From NCBI GenBank assembly GCA_951394405.1, contig OX596341.1, positions 1,488,001 to 1,552,000 of the forward strand: a DNA stretch of 64,000 nt, written 5' to 3'. Position numbers and translations under genes: made by a program. Position 1 is the stretch's first letter. Each line of letters begins with the position of its first letter. The notes under the pieces were generated by a model. The model ran no database searches and was not told the DNA's origin. It saw nothing but the letters and a program-made list of their open reading frames with translations. The stretch comes from Coprinellus micaceus (lineage: Eukaryota > Basidiomycota > Agaricomycetes > Agaricales > Psathyrellaceae). This document shows positions 32,781-45,400 of this stretch, one piece after another.

Positions 32781-33442
32781 GGTTGGCGGATAGAGGAGTA
32801 GAGCGGTGTGATTTACAGCATCTCGACCCCACTGCTTTTAACACGTTCTGGAGGTGTGGCTCAGGTTGTGGCAGCCGGGCACAAGCAATCGAAGGCTTGG
32901 ATACGAATGGTTGACTTCCGGGGAAAATCAAAGCCTTGCTGGTCAAATCCCATAAGCGCTTGGAGCCGTGGTTGCTAAGCGCCCGTTGGATCAAAGTTGC
33001 TTGGACCTTGGCTCGGCTTCACCCGCGTGCGTTTCTCACGTATTACAAGCCCTCCCCCCCTGGACGCGCTGCACCTTCCATTCAGCATCAGATAAGTATC
33101 TGTACCAAACAACATTTTAAGTCGACTAACGATACAGTGGCGGGATACAGAAATATGACGGAATGTGAGGAAGGACGAAGAGGATAAATACACACACTAG
33201 AATTACAACGAGCTGACCAGCAAAGCACGATAACTTCCGGTTACACACGAATAGGCAAACAGTGGCGATAATGAAAACGCGCGAGAATGAAGTTGCGCAA
33301 AAAAGGAAAGTAAATACAAAATGAGTGTCTTTGTGGCGTAAGGCCACATCATCACAATGGCCACTAGAACGTAGAAACTACGCTACGCCCTCAGCAACTG
33401 CCCGGCCGTTCATCGGGGCCAAGAAGATCCAATCAAAGCCAC
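32781..33442. other. Intergenic between orphan gene C and membrane protein D
   Basis: It holds the upstream region of gene C and the 3' flank of gene D. Open frames here are short and compositionally unremarkable. Confidence 0.3.
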
Positions 33443-36333
33443 TCAGAACTTTGTCGGAACACTGGGCAACTGTCCACCCATCCTCTCTACAGGACTCGGT
33501 GTCTTGCCTCTCATGCTCAACGCCCTCGGTCTTGCACCGAGGTCGCGCGGCTGCTCTTCAATAATCGGACTCGGGGTCTGGTGCATGCTTGACCCAGAGA
33601 TCGTCGTCGTGATACTAATCCGTGCGCGGGAGGGCTTCTGGATTGATACCAGCGACTTGACATCGATCTTGCCACTCTCCATCGCTTTGGCCTGTGCATC
33701 GCTGGAAGAGGCTCCGGTTGGTCCCCGACTCTTCCTCAGCGTATTCGTCCTCGTCATCCTCTTGGCCATCATCGGTGATGGGCTCGCCATGTCGCTGATG
33801 AGAGGTGGGCTGCTCGAGAGGATGATCGGGCTGTCGAGCGTATCGCTGTAGACCGAGTCGCCTCGCTTGCCTTTCGCAACAAACGCGAGGGTGGGCCGTG
33901 GACGAGGGATGGGCTGGGCCTTGAGGTTGAAGGGCTTGATGGTAGCCTTGGGTGCCGACTGTGACAAGGGAGCGGACGAGTATTCCAAAGTAGGTTGGGT
34001 GTTTGTGAGAGGGTCATCTCCCTTTTTCTCGACGTCCTGCCATGAGTCAGAGGTATATCGACGAACGAGTTCGGAGGGCTTGGGATCGGAGAAGCGAGGG
34101 AAGTAGACGGGTGTGAAATCTTCGCCTTCTAAGGCCTCTGTAACTTGGACTGCACATCGTGGGCCAGAACAATATGTCGTCAGTCACCTGGGGGCTCGAA
34201 AGGCACAAAATTCTAATAGGAAGCGGGTACTCACGGTAGTGAGCCAACCCTTTCCCATAGTTGAGATAGCAAACGACGCCCAGGCCAGTGGTGACCACCA
34301 GGAACACGAACGCGGTAACAGTCAACGTTGCGAAGAACTGCCAACTCAAGAAGATGCAGCGATAAACTGCATTGTCGTCCCCCCGACGTCGACGTCCAAT
34401 CAGTTTGTGTGTAGCAGAACGCCGTTGTGTTCCAATTGAAGGAGTTGGCGACAAATGACATGGGGTGGGATTGGAAGGAATGGAAGGCGTGAGTGGATAT
34501 GACGTTTCCAGGAGCGACAGTCGCACTCACGTTTAAGACTGAACATCACGCAAGAGACTGCCACAAGAAGCGCTGCGACGGTCATGAAGATCCAGAATCG
34601 GACCTTGCACTCCCGGCGAGCACACACCCACCCCTGGGAAGGTTGGTAGTTAGAATTAAGCCTCCACTACCGCATGGAGGAGGTAACGTACAAGGAGGAG
34701 CCAAGGTCCTACCAGCTAAGTGGGGGAGAAGGGGTTACTTTTGCTCTGCACTTCAAGTGTAGACCGAGACACACCACGAAGACGGTGACGAATGCCACCA
34801 CATACAAATAATGGTGGTCTGAAAGCGTCTTGAAGGCTCCCCTTGCAATCTTCGCTGCCCATATGGCCGTTGATACGAGCATGAAGAAACTCGCCAGCTG
34901 GAGGCCGACCGAGAAGAACAACACAAGCTAAAAATACAATCCCAGCGTCAGTAACCAGCGCGACGTGTAGTGACATGGAGTGGGGACGAGTAGGGGCTGG
35001 GACTCGCCTTGTAGACATTGTGGATCACTGGGCACGCTCCAACACGGCTAAGAGTTTGCTTGTTGTATATCTAGCGGGCGGGTGTGTAAGCTAATGAGTG
35101 CGGCGGTCATTTAGGAAGGGACAGTGGACGCACCCCAAACAGCTTCCAGGACGCGAACCCGAGCGCAAGGATGCTGACCCCGTTGGCAGCGACGACCGGA
35201 ATCTACAGGCCCGTGCCATCAGAAACCGTATTACCCGTTTCAAAAATAGATATGCCAGCAAACAGCAAATCGCCCAAGCCCCGCAGTTAGACTTTCTTTA
35301 CACATCCCTATAGTCCGGCTATGGCTGAATGTAATGTATGAACCCCAGAATCGGAGGGAGGCGAGCGGAGGGAGGCTTCAAGTCAATCAACAAGAACTCA
35401 CAGTGTGCATGAGCCTCAGCTCCCACCAGCTTCCCAAGAGGTCGGTACCTTCGCATGGGCCGGGGACGATAGACTTGCGGTAGATACTAAGGAGGCCACG
35501 AGTGTTCGAGATCCGTGAGGCGGACCACGCGCCTCCTAGGATGTGCCCAAAGATCGCAGCTCCGAGATGAGGAAGCGATTCGTTCAGAATCTGTGGTAGA
35601 GTTGGATGCGTTAAGAACATCGAAGGGATGGGGAGACGTACTGCAACGAGGCCGAGAGTGAACAACCACAGTTCGAAGAAGAGAGTCGCAACGTCTTCGC
35701 GCTGCGCATCGTGTAATCTGGATAGGGTTCAGTCAGCCATCCGAGTCGCGGGGCCAAGGTTTCAAGATACGCACACTTCCTCCAACCAACTCAGCGAATA
35801 CACACAGGAAAGAGGGTAAGGTGACGCAGTAGTTGAGTTCAAGGCGGTAGATTCGTCGTGCGCTCTCCTCTCTAACGGTCTCCCTACCGTAGTTGAAGTG
35901 TTCGAAGCCGAGACTGCCGTAGGGCTGAGGTCGATGATGATCGAGCAAACATCCTTCATATGTTCAGGGATGTGGTCGCAGACCTGGATATGGTCGTCCA
36001 TGAACATCGTAATATGCGGAGGCACGTCCGCTTGCTCCACGACGTTCTGGAGGATGTTGACCGCATTGGTATTGTCGAAGAGAAGGACGGACTGGAGCGA
36101 GGAGAGAACGACACACGAGAAAAGCGCGACGAAGAAATAAAGGGTGGTGAAACGCGTGTGTGTAATCCTGTCATACTGGAGTAGGCGGGAGACGTGTTAG
36201 CCGAGGTGTAACTTGTATGAGATGGATGGGAAGGGTGGCGCAAGAAAGCCAAGAGACCGGGGCTCACCACAAGCTTAGCGCGACTTTTGAAGAGAAGCCG
36301 CTTGGCAAACTCCCTCTTCCTCCCTCTCAACAT
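33443..36333 (-). CDS. Multi-pass membrane protein D, tandem paralogue of the gene at 37.2-39.5 kb
   Basis: Not a family I can name. The start is the ATG at 36333 (MLRGRKREFAKRLLFKSRAK); exon 1 is 36333-36268 and exon 2 is 36176-35777. A basic N-terminus precedes a signal-anchor-like TM (LYFFVALFSCVVLSSLQSVL). A lumenal/extracellular region with Cys and N-x-S/T sites follows. Next comes EDVATLFFELWLFTLGLVA, then ILNESLPHLGAAIFGHILGG and a series of TMs spread over small exons (FFSVGLQLASFFMLVST, LYVVAFVTVFVVCLGL, FWIFMTVAALLVAVSCVM, FATLTVTAFVFLVVTTGLG) ending CYLNYGKGLAHY. A cytoplasmic Ser/Pro/Thr-rich tail of about 200 residues completes it. Some internal exon borders are uncertain. Confidence 0.65.
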
Positions 36334-37215
36334 CCTGTCAAAACCAACAGCTCCACCGGTGTGTGACCACTGCCTCGCGATAAGAGGACTCAAAAACGTG
36401 TACTTGAAATGAAAACAAAAGATCGAGGAAAGGAGGGTTCAAACGAAACCCAGCGCAGCTAGGGAGAGAGAAATGAAAAACGAACGAACGAAACGAAACG
36501 AATGAACGAAGAAGAAAAGTAACGTTGCCGCGAAGCGAAACGCGTCTAAGTTGAAGGGGGTTTCAAGAGGGGAACATCTGGCCAGGCCCCGCGCAACGGT
36601 GTCTTTGCCGACCAACGGCAGGCCCCATCCCACCTTGCTCCCATCGCCATCTCGATGGCAACTCTCATCCGAATTCCTAATTTCCTCTCACCAAGTTTGG
36701 GTCTACGGTGGGCACGCCCCGTCTACACCCGCCCAGGCTTGTCGGCCGTACACACCAGAGCGAGCGATGAACTCCATGCCGTTGAGAGTGGTGCAAAGAG
36801 CCCTCGAGGTCGAGGGTCGCATCAGATTGTCGCGTAGTGTCAGGGAGAAAGCCAGAACAGCTGCCGTGCTGGACCTTTTGGCGCCCTCCCACGCCATTGA
36901 TCTGTCAGTGACGGCTGGTGTTCCGCTGGAAGCAGTTCAAACCTCGAGCTCCAGGTCCTAGGAATGGATAGACAGCACAGCGGGGGTAATCAATGCTACT
37001 CAATACAGTTACAGCTACAACAGAAGGTCCCATCCCAACACTGCATACAAGCTACAATTACAAGTCCAAAACAGGGGGTATCAATCGAAAGCGAAAGCAA
37101 CAACAAGAAACAGCATCTCCTCCCACAGCACGTCTACCCAAACCTAGCACCCCCAACAGCACGCCTACTCAAACCTCGGGCCATCGCCCTCCATATCTAC
37201 CCGCCCAAAACCCAC
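36334..37215. other. Intergenic between the two membrane-protein genes
   Basis: The promoter side of gene D contains a run of CGAAC/CGAAA repeats (about 36480-36510). Open frames on both strands here are Arg/Ser/Pro-rich and not convincing. Confidence 0.35.
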
Positions 37216-39466
37216 TCAAAACCTGTTCTCTCTAGGATAGACAACCGGGTCCAGCTTCGAAAGCTTCGGCAACCCACCAACCTCACCCCCCTCATCGCTC
37301 TCCCAACTAAACTTCCTCAACCCCTGCCCGCTCTGTACGACGCCGGCTCTGTCTCCCGAGTCGTCCAAAGTCAGATTGAACTTGCCGTCAAGTTCAAATG
37401 GCTTGAGTTTGCGTGGGGCGTCGGAGGTGAGGGGGTCGAGGTCCCAGTCGAAGGGCTTCTTGGTGGAACTTGGGGAGCTCGAGAGAGGGCCCATGGCGTG
37501 TTTCTCTGAAGATGGAGGGTTCCTGGACTTGAAATCCTCGTCGACGACCATTTCCTTGGTTTGGACGCAGTAGATCTGGCCATCTTCAACGAGGTCGAAG
37601 GCTTCTCGCTTCTCGTCGCGCGTGAACGAAGCTTGGGGGAAGTTGAACGAGGAGAGATTTTCTTCGGCTCGGACTGGTTGGTGGAAGTGATGAGCTATGG
37701 TGAATGAGGTGAGGGAAGGTGGTACGTACGATACTCTGCGTGTCCCTTCCCAAAGTTCACCCTGCACACGATGCCGAGGATCATGCTGGCGGCGAGGAGT
37801 GTGAGGGAAGCGACGGTGAAGCAGCTGAGGAATGGCCATTGCATGAAGGTCCTATAGTGCGGTCGGCTCTCAGTCAATTGTACTGTACACCAATACGAGG
37901 CAGAGACGGACGTACCATCGGTAGACAATCGAGTAGAACATGATACTCCAGCCAAAGATATAGATGAACCCGATGATGAGGAAAGCGAGCGTGTACCAGG
38001 GTCGCTCTCTCTTGATGCTGTACCAGCCCTAATATCTTGCTCAGTATCCTCCCACCTCCCAAATGACATCGCAGCTACGCACCATGGTGATCCAGGGGAT
38101 GAGCAGGCCAGCCGAAGTGACGAACACACCAATATACTCGGGCGTGTGGGCGCTTATCCTCGCGATGGCGGTGTTGAGAAGGATATCGATCCACATCGAC
38201 ATGCCGCACGTGAGGATGAAGACTTCCAGTTGAAGCGTGGCGAGGAGGGCGAGGAAGAACTACGGTTGGTTGATTGGTTGGGACGCCCGCCAAATTCAAA
38301 TAATAGCCCAAACGCACCTTGTTAACCTTCTGCACATGCGGTGGCGCCCCAACGCACTTGAAGGACTGGTCGCTATACCTCCTCACGAGCTTCCACGAGA
38401 GGAAGAGCGCGACGCCGAGCGCCATGATACTCAACACCATATCAGCGAGCTGGACCCGTAGGCGTTGGGCCTCGTAGGCTGAGAGGACGTCGAGAGAGCA
38501 TGGGGTGCCCGGGTTGGAGAGAATGTGGCGGAGGACGCGGGAGTCGTATGTGCACCGCCAGACCGCGTAGGTTGCCCATGCGGTGGAGAGGAAGCGGATG
38601 ACGCCAGCTGATAGGCTATAGGTTATGAAATTTGGTGAGATCAGAGAAGAGAGAGGGGGCGAGGGGCAGGACGCACATGTGAGGCACGCTGTCGTTTACT
38701 ACGCCAAAGACGGAGATGATGAGAAGCCAGAGTTGGAGCGCGATGTGTGCGATGTCCTCGCGGCGGTGGTTCGTCAATCTATAGTACCCGCCCGGTCAGG
38801 TAATTGAAGCTGATAGCGTGGAAGGCGCACCTCTGCCAAGGGTACACGAGGTTCTGCACGCATTGCTGGGTCAGGAAGATCGACTGGCTTGAGCCCGGTT
38901 GGAGGACAACAGCGCCCTGCCTACCAACAACGTTCATAGCCGTGGCATTGTTGCCTCGTTGCCACTGGAACGAACGCTGGAATTTCCGGGTAAGTAGATG
39001 AAGATCGCTGGGGTGGGAGAAGAAGAAGAAGTGTAACGTACTGTCGCCTAGTGAGTTTCAGAGTGGAGATTAAGAGCCTGTCAACGTTTCAAGACAAGGG
39101 AAGTCGCGAAGAAGAGGAACTGACCTGAGTTCCGCTGGTGTCTTTCCCACTCTCAAAGACCGTGGTGCAAGGGTAGGCCTGGCCTTGGAAACCGTGGGGT
39201 ATGTCCTTGCACATGCTGAGAACGTATCCGCCCCTCCCATTTCCCTCCAAAAAGGTCGTGTTTTGAGCGGGGATATCGCCTCTGGAGATGATGTCCTGGA
39301 GGAAGGAGCGCTGGCGTGTATCAAGAGAGAGGAGGAGGGATTGGATGGCGCCCTGAGTAAGAGTGTGGAGGAGGGTGAGGAGGACGAAGAAGATGGTGGT
39401 GCGGGTGAGTGTGATATGGGCGATGGTGGACTTGAACCAGATTTTCGTGGGCGCGAACTTGAACAT
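37216..39466 (-). CDS. Multi-pass membrane protein E, 7-TM-like core with an extracellular N-terminal region
   Basis: A paralogue of membrane protein D. It starts MFKFAPTKIWFKSTIAHITL, with a first TM (TIFFVLLTLLHTLTQGAI). An exposed region has Cys and N-x-T sites (PAQNTTFLEG, GNNATAMNVV). The conserved REDIAHIALQLWLLIISVFG and VVNDSVPHM follow. Further TMs are LSAGVIRFLSTAWATYAVW, LADMVLSIMALGVALFLSW, FFLALLATLQLEVFILTCGM, YIGVFVTSAGLLIPWITM, YTLAFLIIGFIYIFGWSIMF and FLSCFTVASLTLLAASMIL, then CRVNFGKGHAEY. That makes one N-terminal helix plus about seven. A soluble Asp/Ser/Pro-rich tail ends it. Many small exons; borders approximate. It faces the thioesterase gene across 295 nt. Confidence 0.68.
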
Positions 39467-39761
39467 GATTGGTAAAGAATGTGGGGGTGAGTGTATGGAA
39501 CGTAGAACGGAAGAAAGAAAGAAAGAAAGTCGTAAAGTGTGTCTAGGGAACCTGCCCGTTTTGAAGAGGGAGAAGGTGGGAGACAGAACCCAAGTGGCGT
39601 TGGTGGAATAGTCGACGATCGCCCCTATATGAGGATGTAGGTCCCATAGAAACCGAGCTACTACTGTCCATCACTTCTGATGTCATTTCACCCTCGGTTC
39701 TTTTCCCTCCCTTTTCTTCTCCCATCACGTCTTCGTCGTTCGGATTGGCACTTTGGCACCC

Positions 39762-41932
39762 ATGATCCGCATCACAACAGCGTCGAAGCGCGTCTGGCAG
39801 CGCGCAGCGGGGATGAGGACGTCGCGCCCGGCCTTCTCGACCGTTTCGGTGGGCAGCCTCAGCGGCGTATCCGAGAGCGTTCAGGAGGAGACGGAGGATA
39901 TTGCGAGTGTTAGTCGCCTTTTAACTGTTGTCCGTGAGTACATGACTAGTTCTCTTGTAATCTAATCTCAATTACCGTGGAATGTACAGGTAAAGCGGCG
40001 AATCCTGCATACCACACGTAGGAGGACTGCCAGACTGCTTCTTCTTGGAACTGACTTCTGTTCATAGGGTAATGCCGATGCGCGACTCAGCACTGTGGTC
40101 GGACTCCGTATTGAAGCTCAAAGAACCCTCCCCTTCGATTTCACCCTCAGCGACAAAGACCGCGACCCAGGATGAAGAAAACCTCGAGCCCCGTCGGATG
40201 CACGACTCGTACGCAGAGCTTGTCCTTCCCTTCGGATCTTCAGCAGAGACCCTGGAGCGGTACATCAACGCGAGTGGAGGGATTCGGACGGGCAAGTGAG
40301 TTTCCCTTCGTCTACCAGCGAAAATGAACCGCTAGCTCAACGCGTACGGTAACCTTCGGAATGCGATAACAGGCTCATGGAAAACTTGGACTCTCTGGCC
40401 GGATCAATCGCCTACAAGCACATGCTCGGTCCTAGCGTCGAGTCTCTCGGTCCCATCGAGGATCGCGGATTCTATATCGTCACCGCTTCTGTGGACCGGT
40501 ACGCGCATGGATTTCCACCCTCCTGTTTGCCTGTTCGCTAACAGCAATTCTTTCTCCCCGTCCCAACGCACCTCGTCCAAAAACGTCACGCTAACCCGCA
40601 TTTGCTCTGATGCTGTAACGGGCGCCTATTCAGCCTTGACATGATGTCACCCCTTGATCCCAAGCGCGACCTACGGCTTAGTGGTCAGGTTATCTATACT
40701 GGAAAGTCTAGCATGGAGGTTGTGCTCAAGATGGAGTATATTGGTGGTGGAAAGAAGGGTGATACGGTCATGATTGGTATGTGTTGCATGTTTGAGCTTC
40801 TCGCTCGTGCTGACCCGACTTTTCCATAGGCCGATTCAGCATGGTCTGCCGCAACGCGCACACCCACAAGGCGCGCCGTGTCAACCCATTGATCATCTCG
40901 ACTGCAGAGGAGAAGGCCTTGTTCTCATTGGGTGAACGTACGGCATTTCTTCTCCTAGTGAACATGGATAACGCGTCTCACTGTTGTGCCCTCTCCCAGA
41001 TATGAAGCAGCGCCGTAAAATATCCGCCTCCCAGTCCCTCACCCAAGTCCCTCCCACCTCTTCCGAAGCCGAGCATCTCCATTCCTTCTACCTCCAGCAC
41101 GGCCAGGACACTGCTGCTACCACCTCCACTAGCAAGACTGGCGCAGTGGGGACCATAACCCAGCCTAATGACCTCAACGATCTCCGGGAGCGTGTCTGGA
41201 TGGGGGACACGACCCTAAGTAAGACTCTATTGATGTTCCCCCAGGAGAGGAACGTCCACCAGAAGGTGTTTGGTGGTTATTTGATGCGGCTGGCATATGA
41301 GGTGCGTTCACGTCACCCCTTCCTTCCTTTCGACTTCAATTTCAATATGGATCTGATTTAAACCCCTCGAATTAGCTCGGCTTCGCGTCCGCCTCGCTCT
41401 TCTGCCGCGGCCCCGTCCGTTTCCTCTCTCTCGATGGCATCTCCTTCGCCCGCCCCGTCCCCATCGGATCCATCCTCAAGCTCGAGTCGATGATTCTCCA
41501 CACCAGTTCGACGGACGAGTACCCTCTTTTGGTTGTACGTACTCCTTTTTTGACTCCACCTCCTCGTTCCGTCTCCAGGACCTGACTTCGCGTATGCTCG
41601 CTATTTGCAGCACGTCGGCGTACGCGCGAACGTGGTCGACGTCAGGACCGGCAGTGAGAGGACAACGAACGATTTCAGGCTTACTTGGTGCCTTGATAAG
41701 GCACCTGAGGGTTTCAAGACGAGGCAGGTCGTGCCTAGGACGTATCGCGGTATGTTTCTAATATTTTTCGTTGGCGCTTCTCCACGCTGACGGAGACTCC
41801 TTTACAGAGGCGATGCTTTGGCTCGAAGGCAGGCGCGCTTTGGAGCTTGGTGCTCAGATCCGCGGAACCCAGCGGAGCGAGAGTACACCTTCACCACCTT
41901 CTTCTCCTGTTGCAGGGAAGGCTTCCTCGTGA
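39762..41932 (+). CDS. Double-hotdog acyl-CoA thioesterase (ACOT9/BFIT type), probably mitochondrial
   Basis: Hydrolyses acyl-CoA to free acid and CoA. The N-terminus is Arg/Ser-rich without acids (MIRITTASKRVWQRAAGMRT), as in a mitochondrial presequence. Exons 39762-39933, 39990-40017 and one from 40068 join in phase; further exons follow. The first hotdog has MRDSALWSDSVL, VLPFGSSAETLERYINASGG and KLMENLDSLAGSIAYKHM. A hydrophilic insert (about 41010-41190) separates it from the second, which has LLMFPQERNVHQKVFGGYLM, the ACOT9 signature, then GFASASLFCRGPVRFLSLDG and HVGVRANVVDV. The stop is at 41930-41932 after a Ser/Pro-rich tail. Confidence 0.88.
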
Positions 41933-42433
41933 AAGTACCGCCTATCCGCCGTACCAGCGCATATAAACGCGCGCTAATCCGCGCCGTGGAACATATCCCG
42001 AGCGGATCGGAAGTTATGGCTTACGGTCCTTGGAAACACAACTAGACGCAATATAGACACTATAGACATCAACGCTTTAAAAATTCAACATTTTAACAAA
42101 TGAGTGGCTAGGTTGTGTGGATGGTATGTTGATAGAGAGGTATGGGGGGTAGTACACAAGTTATTTGGACGAGAACAAATGGAATGGTAGGACGTGAGCG
42201 GATTAGTACACACAGAAAGGGTAAATACACTACAAAATCCAAGCAGAAAACTGAGAGGGGTACGTAGAAAGCATTGAACTGTAAATGTAAGCAATGTGAG
42301 AGGCCTTTGGGGACATCGATATAGTTAGTGGGCATCTTGAGTAAGAAGAAAGGCGTCTAGGACGACGTAAGTCGAAGTAACCAGACGGTAGGTGAGTCTA
42401 TCACCCAGTTCAGATCATGCCCAACGACGGATG
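41933..42433. other. Convergent intergenic region
   Basis: Between the thioesterase stop and the LSB5-like stop, so it holds the 3' UTRs of both. No gene is supported. Confidence 0.35.
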
Positions 42434-45400
42434 CTAGTGAGCTGCGCCGTTGAGCTGGAGGGCCTGATCCAGCATCCTCTGCCCCTCCGCCAACCTCTGC
42501 GCTGTCCTCTCCGCCGCCGCATCGTACACATACTGCACCGGCTTCTGCCCGGGCCACATCGGCTTTGGAACTCCTGCTGGACCTGTCGTGGGGCTCGCCA
42601 GGCCAGCCTCATTATCGGCACGATTCGTGAGCTCCAAGAGCGACTCGGCGTCCATATCAGAGATGTTATCGATGGCGTCCAGGTCTTGGTTGTTCTCTTC
42701 GGGGTCGGAGGCATGGGGCGAGTCGGTGGGCTCGGGCTCGACGACTTTCCGCTTGCCCAAGGCTTTCGCACTGGGACGGATGGGCGTGCCGTCTTCGTAC
42801 TCCAAACCTTCGTAATCGTCCTCGTCGTACTCATGTCGGACGGCATGGCCATTGGCACTCGCCCTACCCCCATAGAGCGACCCTGCATCGTCGTGTCCGT
42901 ACGCCCGGTGGCGGTAGGCTGACCCATCGTCACGCTGAACACGCTGCTGCGGACGGTGACCGTATCCAGCGCCATACGCCCCGCCATCCGCGACGTAGCC
43001 GTGCAGCCCGTTGGGCGTCGCAGTGGCTGGGGTGGCAGTATTCGGAGTGGCGATGCCGGCGTGCTGTTGTTGCTGATATCCCGATTGGTCGGGGCGCAGC
43101 TGGCCTTGCTGGTGCTGCATCTGATACATAGCGTGTTGTTGTTGCTCCAACAGGCTTCCATGACCCGGGCTTGGTGATCTCGTACGAACGCTGAACTGCC
43201 CAGGGCTTCGTGGGCCATGGGGAACGTGTGGAGGAGGGGCGAGGTTCGCGACCTCGTATTCCTGGTGTTGCTGATACGCGTCGCGCTGCTGGTGAGGCGG
43301 TGATTGGCGATAATGGGGATCCCGAGGTCCTTGAGGTAGGGCCTGGTGGCTGAATGTGCTGCCCTTGTCCCTGCTCTCGTAGCTTCGGACACTGGGCGTA
43401 GGACTCCGACTCCGGTCGATACTTGGCCGCGAAGCTCCCAACCTACCATCGGAGTAGAGTTCGCCCCTAGCACCATTCGCCGAGTATGCTTCTTGAGCGG
43501 CCAGAGCTAGATCCCTTGGAGTCATCCTCGTCTCCTGGCGACTAATCTCTTCCGCCCTCCGTTCCTCTGCTATTCGAAGGAGATCGTCGTATTCCTTGAA
43601 GGCCTCAACGAGCTCGGCATTGGAGCTGAGAAGTCTAGAGAGGAGCTTCTCTTCGAGGGTCTCGTCGGCGTCGGCTGAAGGAGGGAAGGTTGGTTAGTGG
43701 CGTCTTGTTAAGACAGGCGGCGAGACGCACCTTTAGGCTTCTTGTAATTTGGTTCGGTCCTCGACCTCGCTTCATGCTCCGCGTTGCGCGCCAGTCTGCT
43801 CTTCTCAGCTTGTGCAGTAGCCCACGGTATTTGCGCAAAGATCAACTCTTGACTCGAGCGACATTTCATCGTGAACTCCTAGGGGTGGGTGCATCAGTAG
43901 GAGCGATTAACAAGGACGAAAGCGAGACTCACCTCGATGATCTCATTCCCTGTAACATCCTCTGGCGCACACGATCGCAACGTCTCACATAGCAGGTTCG
44001 CATTCCCAATGCCGATCTTACATTCCTGCATTAACCGCCGTATATCTTCTTCCAAGGGTATAATGCGGTTCCGTGTAGGCGACTTGCGCCTGCGTGGCCC
44101 TTCACTACGTTCTTTTTCCCTTTCTCTTTCCCCTCTCCGCTCCCTGTTTTCGTCGCGCCCCTCACGATCGCTGCGTTCTCGTGGTCCTGGTTGGATTGGT
44201 GGTGGAGCGGCGGCCTGCTGCTGCAGGAATCCAGGGCTCGGCTGAGCGGAGGCGCTGTAGGGGACCTCATATTGGGAAAGGCGGGACGAGGGTGCAGGGT
44301 TGAACATGGCGTCTTCGGTATCGAAGGGTATGCCTTCGTCCGGCTTGTCGTGCGGTTTGACTTTGCGCCAGAGGGCTTGGAAGCCGTCTTGCTTCGAGTC
44401 TGCAATCGATGACCCGCGTCAGCCGAGTTCGCCGATAAATGACGGATCGGTGGAACTCACGATGTCGAGTAGCATACGCTGCCGCCCCAACCACATCCAG
44501 CAATCTCTCCTTCACCACTGGATTGGTCCGTGGGGATGTGAGGATGTCTTCGATTGTGTCCATGAACTTCCGAGACCGCGATTGCACGACAAAGATGGGT
44601 GATGAGTTGTGCAGCATGATTGCCCAGAGCTACCAGGAGCAGTTAGTGGCAGCAAACGAAACGCAGAGAGAGGGAGAGAACGACATACTCTTGCCGCAGA
44701 GAGCTGAGCCGGTGGTTCACCATATCTACCCCCCACGTTAGCGAGATTCAACTTGGGCGCTTGCGACAAATACGCACTTGAATTCCCTTCTCAGAGCCCT
44801 CACTGCCTCCTTTGCATTGGCCTCATTCGCGCTGGCGCGATCACATACATCGTACACGAGGGCAAAGTCCTCGCTCGCTGTTGCGGTCAGGTAGCCTATC
44901 GTTTCGGTAATATTGCGCGGAATAAATGTCATTATGGGTTGCGCCGGTGCGGGCGTCGTATTCGGTGGGCGTCGTGGGTCACGGGCATCGGTCGTTTGAG
45001 GGGAGTTTTGAGGGTGGGCGAAATGGTGTGAATGAGCGTGGTGTGGTGGAGAAGGTGGATCGGGCTCACCGATCCTTCGTGTTAGATCGTTCGGCGGCTC
45101 CTCGACTACCTGCCCTGGCTGTCCGTATACCCCAGGGTGTGTCGGGTGCTGTACATGTCCCGGTCCTCCATGTCCGTGACTAGATACCGTCTTTCCTGGA
45201 ATTGAGTCTTGTCTAGAAAAGTTCTCGCGTGGTAACACGTCCTTGACTTTCTCCTTCGACATCCAGAACCTTCGTTTGGGCTCTTTCTCTGGTGGGGGAA
45301 GCGCCGGTTGCGACTGATTATGATCACTGACGCTTTGACGATCGCCATAGTCACTGTACCGGGATCCTGTGTATTCAGTTCCTGGGCGGGGAGGGTCGAG

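Noticed and set aside
36551..37509. Plus-strand ORFs between and opposite the membrane-protein genes
   Set aside because: Low-complexity Arg/Ser/Thr/Pro text; the second overlaps the coding tail of membrane protein E on the other strand.
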